Source: an uncultured Clostridia bacterium
GTDB lineage: Bacteria > Bacillota > Clostridia > Christensenellales > Aristaeellaceae
NCBI GenBank assembly: GCA_946409855.1
Contig: CAMJXZ010000126.1
Coordinates: 1-8,693 of the forward strand
Direction: 5' to 3'
Length of the DNA stretch: 8,693 nucleotides
Shown: positions 3,906-8,693 of the stretch, in pieces
How the letters are laid out: every line of letters starts with the position of its first letter
Numbering within the stretch: the stretch's first letter is position 1
Program-made: the position numbers and the translations under genes
Notes under the pieces: generated by a model
The model's input: only the letters and a program-made list of their open reading frames with translations
The model's database searches: none
Told to the model about the DNA's origin: nothing

Positions 3906-5324
3906 ATGAAAAAGCTGCTAGCCGTTTTCCTGACCGCCGCCCTGGCCCTCACCTTCTTCCCCGCCGTGCTGGCCGAAGAAGCCCCCGCCGAGGACATCTC
4001 CCCCGAGGACGCCGAAATCATCGCCAGAATCGAAGACGAAGCGCTGGTGGGACAGGCCGCCTTCTTCCGTCAGATCATTCCCGGCCCGCTGACCCTCAAG
4101 CAGTCGTTCAACTTTGCCGCCTACGCCGGCTTCATCCTGCCGGATTTCGTCCGGGAATGGTCCCTGGGCGGGCCGGACCGCGACTACGCCACCCTGCCGG
4201 ACCTGATGACCTTTGCCGACGGGACCCCCGTACGGCATACGCCGGAAGACCTGGCCAAACGGCAGGCGGAAATGCGGCAGCTGCTGCAGCAGAACATGTA
4301 CGGCCCCATCCCCACGGAAGGCTTCACCGCCGAATGCGCCGTTCTGGAAGAGGGAACGGCCCTGGACGGCGCCGCGAACCGCAAACAGATCCGGATCACG
4401 GTGACGACCGAAAAAGGCAGTCTGCCCGTGAACCTGCTCCTGTACACCCCCGCTTCCGCCGAAAAGGCGCCGGTGTTCCTCTGCCTGAGCAGCGGCAACC
4501 ATACGGTCCTTGCCGACGAAGCCATTCTGCCCGACGCCTCCCAGGACCCGGAAGATACGGCCTGGCAGGAAAACCGGGGTTCCTCCGCGGCTTCCTTCCA
4601 GATCGAAAAGGGGCTTGCCCGCGGGTACGGCTACGCTTTCATTTCGGTGAACGACGTGGCGCCGGATAACCTGGAAGCCTACGCGAGCAGGCTGGTTTCC
4701 CTTTTTGACGAGCCTGAGATGATGGCCATCAGCGCCTGGGTGTTCGGGCTGTCCCGGGCCATCGATTATCTGGTGACGGATCCCGCGGTGGACGCCGGCC
4801 GGATCGGCGTCTACGGCCATTCCCGCTACGGCAAGGCCGCCCTCTGGGCCGGCGCGAACGACGAGCGCATCAGCGTCGTGTTCACCCATCAGTCCGGCGG
4901 CGGCGGCGCGGCCCTCAACCGTCAGAACAACGCCGACAACATCCACGCCCTGACGAAAATGGAACCGTGGTGGTTCAATTCCGTGTACGCAAGCTACGCG
5001 GACAATCCGGACGGGCTGCCTGTGGACGCGCACTTCACCATCGCCTGCGTCGCGCCCCGGGCCGTCTACATGAGCAACGGGCTGCACGACATGTGGTCCG
5101 ATCCCCAGGGGTCCCTCAACGCCCTGCTGTACGCGCGGCCCATGTACGAAGCGTACGGCGCGGAAGTCATCCCCGAAGCGTACGAGCTTGGCAAGGCGGA
5201 GCCCCAGGCGGACCAGAAGGTCTGGACCTCCGGCATGTCCATGCACGTTCTCCCCGAATTCCACACCGCCAGCGAAGCGGACTGGGATCTGTTCTTCGGC
5301 TATCGCGACCAGTATCAGAAATAA
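3906..5324 (+). CDS. Secreted alpha/beta hydrolase, glucuronoyl esterase-like (CE15-type)
   Basis: The protein has 472 residues and a Sec signal peptide: MKK, a hydrophobic stretch to about 21, and a likely cut after VLA (23). CE15 enzymes split the ester between 4-O-methyl-glucuronic acid of xylan and lignin alcohols outside the cell. Visible family features: the nucleophile elbow GHSRYGK with Ser306, SGGGGAALNR (330-339), a segment aligning with the bacterial CE15 LPxDxH...APR (LPVDAHFTIACVAPR, 371-385), the NGLHDMWSDPQG segment (391-402), where D395 or D399 could be the catalytic acid, and a C-terminal FHTASEADW with His453 as probable catalytic histidine. The start is the ATG with AAGGAG (3891-3896) nine bases upstream, not the earlier in-frame codon at 3831, which would place 25 charged residues before the signal. 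It is a single gene, closed by its own terminator. It could also be a related acetyl or methyl esterase. Confidence 0.8.
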   Translation: MKKLLAVFLTAALALTFFPAVLAEEAPAEDISPEDAEIIARIEDEALVGQAAFFRQIIPGPLTLKQSFNFAAYAGFILPDFVREWSLGGPDRDYATLPDLMTFADGTPVRHTPEDLAKRQAEMRQLLQQNMYGPIPTEGFTAECAVLEEGTALDGAANRKQIRITVTTEKGSLPVNLLLYTPASAEKAPVFLCLSSGNHTVLADEAILPDASQDPEDTAWQENRGSSAASFQIEKGLARGYGYAFISVNDVAPDNLEAYASRLVSLFDEPEMMAISAWVFGLSRAIDYLVTDPAVDAGRIGVYGHSRYGKAALWAGANDERISVVFTHQSGGGGAALNRQNNADNIHALTKMEPWWFNSVYASYADNPDGLPVDAHFTIACVAPRAVYMSNGLHDMWSDPQGSLNALLYARPMYEAYGAEVIPEAYELGKAEPQADQKVWTSGMSMHVLPEFHTASEADWDLFFGYRDQYQK

Positions 5325-5335
5325 TTTACACCCCC

Positions 5336-5356
5336 GGAATCCGTCAAACGGATTCC
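5336..5356. other. Hairpin just after the esterase stop
   Basis: GGAATCCG (5336-5343), loop TCAAA and CGGATTCC (5349-5356) form a perfect eight-pair stem without a T-run. It lies 12 bases before the true terminator and may protect the transcript 3' end. Confidence 0.6.
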
Positions 5357-5368
5357 ATGAACCCGCAG

Positions 5369-5409
5369 AGCCTGCCGCGGCGCGCCCAACGCCGCGGCAG
5401 GCTATTTTT
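5369..5409 (+). terminator. Rho-independent terminator of the esterase gene
   Basis: A perfect 14-pair GC-rich stem (5369-5382 with 5390-5403) and loop CGCCCAA are followed by A and five T (5405-5409). It separates the esterase from the efflux operon. Confidence 0.95.
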
Positions 5410-5430
5410 CATAAAAAAAACCGGATGTTT

Positions 5431-5532
5431 CTTAAAAAAATTTCAAGGATTTTTTAAGGTTTCCGGCGTACTGTATATCCGGGTGTACCTATTTTTACCC
5501 ATGCCCGAATATAATGCCTCAAGGAGCCAGCC
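5431..5532 (+). promoter_or_regulatory. Leader/promoter region of the efflux operon
   Basis: This is the only AT-rich stretch nearby. It has an inverted repeat CTTAAAAAAAT (5431-5441) / ATTTTTTAAG (5449-5458). A perfect TATAAT (5510-5515) has no -35 at the right distance and would start transcription inside the ribosome binding site AAGGAG (5521-5526), so it is doubtful. TATATC (5474-5479) with TTTTTA (5451-5456) is another weak candidate. GGGT (5481-5484) and ACCC (5497-5500) form a short inverted repeat that could be an operator. Confidence 0.35.
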
Positions 5533-6564
5533 ATGTCTGAACCCGAGAAGAAACCGGCATCCCCGAAAATCACCGGGAAAAAGAAGCATAAAAAACGCCG
5601 CCGCCTGATCCTTTCGCTGCTGGCGGTCCTGATCCTGGCCGGCGCGGGGTGGATCCTGTACGGCCAGCTGAAAGCGCAGTACACCGTGGTATACCAGAGC
5701 TATACCGCGGGCCGCGGGTCAATCTCGAATTCCCTTTCCTTCAGCGGCACGATCCAGGCGATCAACAACGTTTCCTACACTTCCTCCTCCTCCACGACCA
5801 TCCGGACCATCTATACGGCGGAAGGCGAAAAGGTCAAAAAGAACGACAAGCTCATCCGCCTGACCAGCGGCCAGGTCATCGAAGCGGAGTTCGACGGCAC
5901 CGTCAACCAGCTCTACTTCGCGGAGGGGGACAAGGTCGCCGCCGGGGACATCCTGATCCAGATCGTGGATTTTGAGCACATGAAGGCCTCCATCCGGGTG
6001 GATGAATACGATATCTCCGACGTGCACGTGGGTACCCGGTGCAAGGTCACCACCACCGCCACCAGCGAAAGCTTCGACTGCAGCATCTCCTCCATCAATT
6101 ACGTTTCCTCCTCCACCGGCAACGTCGCCTACTATACGGCCATCGCCTATGTGAACGCGGCGGGCGGCGTGTATCCCGGCATGCAGGTGACGGTCACCGT
6201 CCCCCAGGAGGAGGCGTCCAACGTGATTATCCTCAAGGCGGACGCCATCAGCTTCAGCCCCTCCAACCGGGCCTTTGTCTATACGCAGGATGAAAGCGGG
6301 CAGATGCGGCAGACACCCATCACCACCGGCGTCAGCAACGGCAATTACGTGGAGATCACCTCCGGCCTTTCGGACGGGGAGACCGTGTACGCCGTCGCCA
6401 AGAAAGAAGAGCAGAGCGGGCTCACCGGCCTGCTTTCCGGCCTGTTCGGCGGGCAGCAGATCCGGAACACCAATTACGGCGGCCAGAACCGGAACACCAA
6501 CTTCGGCGGCGGCCAGAACCGGCCGGGCGGCGGAACCAACAACGGCGGAGGCACGGTCCGATGA
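5533..6564 (+). CDS. MacA-like membrane-fusion/adaptor protein of an ABC efflux system
   Basis: This 343-residue adaptor links an ABC permease to the outside. A Lys/Arg-rich N-terminus (about 6-24) is followed by one membrane helix (about 25-44), an uncleaved anchor. Two lipoyl-type half motifs follow (about 66-111 and 114-146, EGEKVKKNDKLIRL and EGDKVAAGDILIQI), then a beta-barrel domain (about 149-225) and a membrane-proximal domain (about 226-292). The alpha-helical hairpin that normally separates the lipoyl halves is missing: the two halves are joined almost directly. The C-terminal tail (about 306-343) is rich in Gly, Asn and Gln and contains a repeated RNTN(Y/F)GG segment. The start has AAGGAG seven bases upstream. 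The stop overlaps the next start by four bases (ATGA), so the gene is coupled to the ATPase. The substrate is unknown. Confidence 0.9.
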   Translation: MSEPEKKPASPKITGKKKHKKRRRLILSLLAVLILAGAGWILYGQLKAQYTVVYQSYTAGRGSISNSLSFSGTIQAINNVSYTSSSSTTIRTIYTAEGEKVKKNDKLIRLTSGQVIEAEFDGTVNQLYFAEGDKVAAGDILIQIVDFEHMKASIRVDEYDISDVHVGTRCKVTTTATSESFDCSISSINYVSSSTGNVAYYTAIAYVNAAGGVYPGMQVTVTVPQEEASNVIILKADAISFSPSNRAFVYTQDESGQMRQTPITTGVSNGNYVEITSGLSDGETVYAVAKKEEQSGLTGLLSGLFGGQQIRNTNYGGQNRNTNFGGGQNRPGGGTNNGGGTVR

Positions 6565-7259
6565 GCGAGCCGACGTTCTTCCGGATGGAAAAAATCAATA
6601 AGATCTACCGGATGGGCGAACAGCAGGCCCACGTGCTGAACGACGTGAACCTGGTCCTTGAGGAAGGGGAATACCTGTCCGTCCTGGGGCCCTCAGGGAG
6701 CGGGAAATCCACGCTGATGAACATCATCGGCTGTCTGGACACCGCCACCAGCGGCACCTATATCCTCAACGGCCGGGAAATCGAAGACCTGAGCGAAGAA
6801 GAGCTGGCCCGGATCCGGTCCCGGGAAATCGGCTTCATCTTTCAGAACTCGCAGCTGCTGCCCCGGCTGACGGCGCTGAAAAACGTGGAGCTGCCGCTGA
6901 TCTACGCCGGCGTTCCGCCCAGGGAAAGAAAGAAACGGGCGCTGAGCCTGCTGGAAAAGGTGGGGCTCCTGGACTGGCAGGATCACTTCCCCAACCAGCT
7001 TTCGGGCGGGCAGCAGCAGCGGGTGGCCATCGCCCGGGCGCTGGTGGGCAACCCCTCCATCCTCCTGGCGGACGAACCCACCGGCGCGCTGGACCAGAAA
7101 ACCGGCCGGCAGGTGATGAGCCTGTTTCAGGAGCTGAGCGGCGAGGGCAGGACCATCATCATGATCACCCACGATATGCACATCGCCGGATACGCCCGGC
7201 GGATCGTCCGGATCGTGGACGGGGTCCTGACGGAAGGGGGCAGCGGCGAAGATGCCTGA
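6561..7259 (+). CDS. ABC transporter ATPase, MacB/LolD type
   Basis: This 232-residue nucleotide-binding protein powers the efflux system from the cytoplasmic side. All motifs are intact: Walker A GPSGSGKST (43-51), Q-loop Q95 in GFIFQNSQLLP, signature LSGGQQQR (147-154), Walker B ILLADEP with D171-E172, and H-loop H204 in MITHD. The length and the FQNSQLLPRLTALKNVELPL stretch (in parts FQNSQLLPRLT and NVELPL) are typical of the MacB/LolD subfamily, which works with FtsX-like permeases by mechanotransmission rather than by carrying substrate through the membrane. The ATPase is a separate protein here, as in Gram-positive YknY-like systems, not fused to the permease as in E. coli MacB. It overlaps the adaptor gene by four bases and the permease gene by eight. 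Confidence 0.96.
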   Translation: MSEPTFFRMEKINKIYRMGEQQAHVLNDVNLVLEEGEYLSVLGPSGSGKSTLMNIIGCLDTATSGTYILNGREIEDLSEEELARIRSREIGFIFQNSQLLPRLTALKNVELPLIYAGVPPRERKKRALSLLEKVGLLDWQDHFPNQLSGGQQQRVAIARALVGNPSILLADEPTGALDQKTGRQVMSLFQELSGEGRTIIMITHDMHIAGYARRIVRIVDGVLTEGGSGEDA

Positions 7260-8463
7260 GCGGCTCAAAAAAACGCTGGTCATGCTCAAGGAATGCGTCG
7301 TGATGTCCCTGGACAACATCATGGGCAACCGGGTGCGGTCCTTCCTGACCATCCTGGGCATCCTGATCGGGGTCATGGCCGTCATCGCGCTGATCACCAC
7401 CGTATCCGGCTTTTCCGGGTCGCTGTCGGATTCCTTCGTATTCATGGGCGCGGGCACCCTGTCCGTCAGCGTGACGGGCAGCGACCTCAAGACCGGCATG
7501 AACGCGGATGATTTGCGGACGCTGGAAGAGATGGACGAGGTGGACGGGATCATGCCCCGCGTCACCATGCGCTGCCGCGTCGCCCGCGGGGGCAAATACA
7601 AAAACAACGTGTCCGCGTCCGGCAACAGCATGTATTACTTCCTGCGGAACACCGAAGCCGTCAGCCGGGGGCGCATCCTCAATTACATCGACGAGGAGAA
7701 CCGGTCCCGCGTCTGCCTGATCAGCTCCGCCCTGGTGGACGAGTTCTTCTACGGCGTGGACCCCATCGGGGAAACCATTTACCTGAACGCCCTGACCTTC
7801 CAGGTGGTGGGGCTGCTAAGCGCCAACACCACCGCCAGCGTGGCCGACATGATGAGCGGCAGCGTGGACATCATGATCCCCTACACCACGGCCCTCAAGC
7901 TGAACAACGAGAGCCTGGTGACCAATTTCACCGTGGCGCTGGCCGACGGCACGGCGTCGGAGACCGCCTCTTCCGCCCTGGAAGAAAAAATGGACGCCCT
8001 GTTCAGCTATGAGGAGGACTGCTTCACCATCACCAAGATGAGCAGCATCGAGGACACGATGAACTCGATCCTCTCCATGGTGAGCACCCTGCTGGCGGGC
8101 ATCGCGTCCATCGCCCTGCTGGTCGGCGGCATCGGCATCATGAACATGATGCTCACCACCGTCACCGAGCGCACGATGGAGATCGGCCTCAAGAAGGCCC
8201 TCGGCGCGATCCCCTGGCAGATCCAGATCCAGTTCCTGATGGAAAGCTTCCTGCTGTCCATGATCGGGGGGCTGCTGGGCGTTGTGCTGGGGCTGGGCCT
8301 GTCGCTGGCCCTGAGCCGCGTCATGGGGACGGCTTTCCGGATCTCCTACGGCGCCATCGCGCTGGGCGTCGGCTTTTCCGCCGCCGTGGGCATTCTGTTC
8401 GGCTGGGCGCCCGCCCGGAAGGCCAGCCGCCTCAACCCGATCGACGCGCTTCGTTCCATGTAA
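7252..8463 (+). CDS. MacB/FtsX-type ABC transporter permease
   Basis: This 403-residue integral membrane protein has the MacB topology: a cytoplasmic amphipathic start, TM1 (about 31-52), a large extracytoplasmic domain (about 53-272), and TM2 (about 274-300), TM3 (about 328-355) and TM4 (about 365-385) forming the FtsX domain. The coupling helix TERTMEIGLKKALGA (305-319) and the end APARKASRLNPIDALR are hallmark family sequences. The start overlaps the ATPase stop by eight bases, with a purine-rich GGAAGGGGG upstream. The three genes form one operon with no further transporter gene before the right edge. Systems of this type export macrolides, peptides or lipopeptides; the substrate cannot be read from the sequence. 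No C39 peptidase domain is present. Confidence 0.95.
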   Translation: MPERLKKTLVMLKECVVMSLDNIMGNRVRSFLTILGILIGVMAVIALITTVSGFSGSLSDSFVFMGAGTLSVSVTGSDLKTGMNADDLRTLEEMDEVDGIMPRVTMRCRVARGGKYKNNVSASGNSMYYFLRNTEAVSRGRILNYIDEENRSRVCLISSALVDEFFYGVDPIGETIYLNALTFQVVGLLSANTTASVADMMSGSVDIMIPYTTALKLNNESLVTNFTVALADGTASETASSALEEKMDALFSYEEDCFTITKMSSIEDTMNSILSMVSTLLAGIASIALLVGGIGIMNMMLTTVTERTMEIGLKKALGAIPWQIQIQFLMESFLLSMIGGLLGVVLGLGLSLALSRVMGTAFRISYGAIALGVGFSAAVGILFGWAPARKASRLNPIDALRSM

Positions 8464-8486
8464 TTGGGGCTGCTGCGCAGCCCCAA
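8464..8486. other. Strong hairpin at the end of the efflux operon
   Basis: TTGGGGCTGC (8464-8473), loop TGC and GCAGCCCCAA (8477-8486) form a perfect ten-pair stem that starts at the base after the permease stop. No T-run follows on either strand, so it may stabilise or pause the transcript rather than be a classic terminator. Confidence 0.6.
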
Positions 8487-8577
8487 CGAAAGGGGGACAC
8501 AACCGGGGCCTGCCGGCCCGTTCTTCGGTGAGAATGATCCACTGGATCATTCTCCGGGCCCTCAGAACCCCCTTTCG
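8487..8577. other. Nested structured element
   Basis: CGAAAGGGGG (8487-8496) is complementary to CCCCCTTTCG (8568-8577). Between them lie a hairpin GGGCC/GGCCC (8506-8519) and a perfect 11-pair hairpin GAGAATGATCC/GGATCATTCTC (8530-8554). Together they form a three-way-junction-like fold. No gene is seen in this stretch. Confidence 0.45.
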
Positions 8578-8685
8578 AGAACCCCCTAAGCGCCTTTGCC
8601 TGTCGCCCCCGCTGGATTCCAGGGCCTGCCAGCCCGTTCTCGCTGAAAACTACCCGGGGCTTACCAGCCCGTTGCTCGGTAAGAA
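8505..8685. repeat. Degenerate ~30-nt interspersed repeats (three copies)
   Basis: The copies at 8505-8534, 8621-8649 and 8656-8685 share GGGGCYTRCC-(A/G)GCCCGTT and end in GGTRAGAA-like sequence. The last two are spaced 35 bases apart, the first 116 bases before the second. Each can fold on its GGGC...GCCC arms. A separate 10-bp direct repeat AGAACCCCCT occurs at 8564-8573 and 8578-8587. The array may continue beyond the right edge. Spacing is irregular, so a CRISPR array is not supported. Confidence 0.55.
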
Positions 8686-8693
8686 CAGGCCAC

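Noticed and set aside
3918..5264. 448-codon minus-strand open frame
   Set aside because: It is opposite the esterase gene, with His/Gly/Val-rich low-complexity composition typical of a GC-rich shadow frame. No recognisable domain.
2185..8463. MacAB-type operon as the dedicated exporter of the double-glycine peptide
   Set aside because: The ATPase and permease lack a C39 peptidase domain, and the genes are over 3 kb apart with tRNA and esterase units and two terminators between them. Not excluded, but not supported.
8505..8685. CRISPR array from the 30-nt repeats
   Set aside because: Copies are degenerate, spacing is irregular (116 then 35 bases), and no cas genes are present.

Overview
The window is GC-rich bacterial DNA, most likely from a Gram-positive, carbohydrate-degrading Clostridia-type gut or rumen organism. 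This is inferred from strong AGGAGG-type ribosome binding sites, sharp GC-stem/T-run terminators, CCA encoded in nearly every tRNA gene, and a hexuronate/plant-polysaccharide gene complement. The genus cannot be named from this sequence alone.

Layout. (1) 1-1905: a divergent hexuronate module. A tagaturonate reductase gene (uxaB, cut by the left edge) runs leftward and a GntR/FadR-type regulator runs rightward. Each has a near-consensus promoter with a 17-bp spacer, and both promoters contain the 10-mer TGTTGTATAC, a probable shared operator. (2) 2120-2404: a self-contained transcription unit for a 55-residue peptide. It has a textbook double-glycine leader (LNEMEQISGG), a helix-plus-proline core and a C-terminal cysteine, followed by a strong terminator. 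(3) 2472-3564: a minus-strand tRNA cluster. Ser(GCT) and Lys(TTT) look normal. They are followed by a tandem repeat of period 322 bp, identical by eye, whose tRNAs Lys(CTT), Asn(GTT) and a Trp-like tRNA carry changes at positions that are normally nearly invariant. (4) 3565-5409: a promoter with a perfect palindrome over its -10, then a secreted glucuronoyl-esterase-like (CE15-type) hydrolase closed by a 14-bp-stem terminator. (5) 5533-8463: a three-gene, translationally coupled MacA/MacB-type ABC efflux operon (adaptor, ATPase, permease). (6) 8464-8693: a non-coding stretch with strong hairpins and degenerate 30-nt repeats.

How the parts relate. UxaB consumes tagaturonate made from galacturonate, and the CE15-like enzyme would act on uronic-acid esters of xylan outside the cell, so both fit plant cell-wall degradation. 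The efflux operon may export a small molecule or peptide, but its ATPase and permease lack a C39 leader peptidase. It therefore cannot by itself mature the double-glycine peptide, and no link between them is shown. The least explained items are the peptide gene, the duplicated aberrant tRNA cassette, and the structured repeats at the right end.
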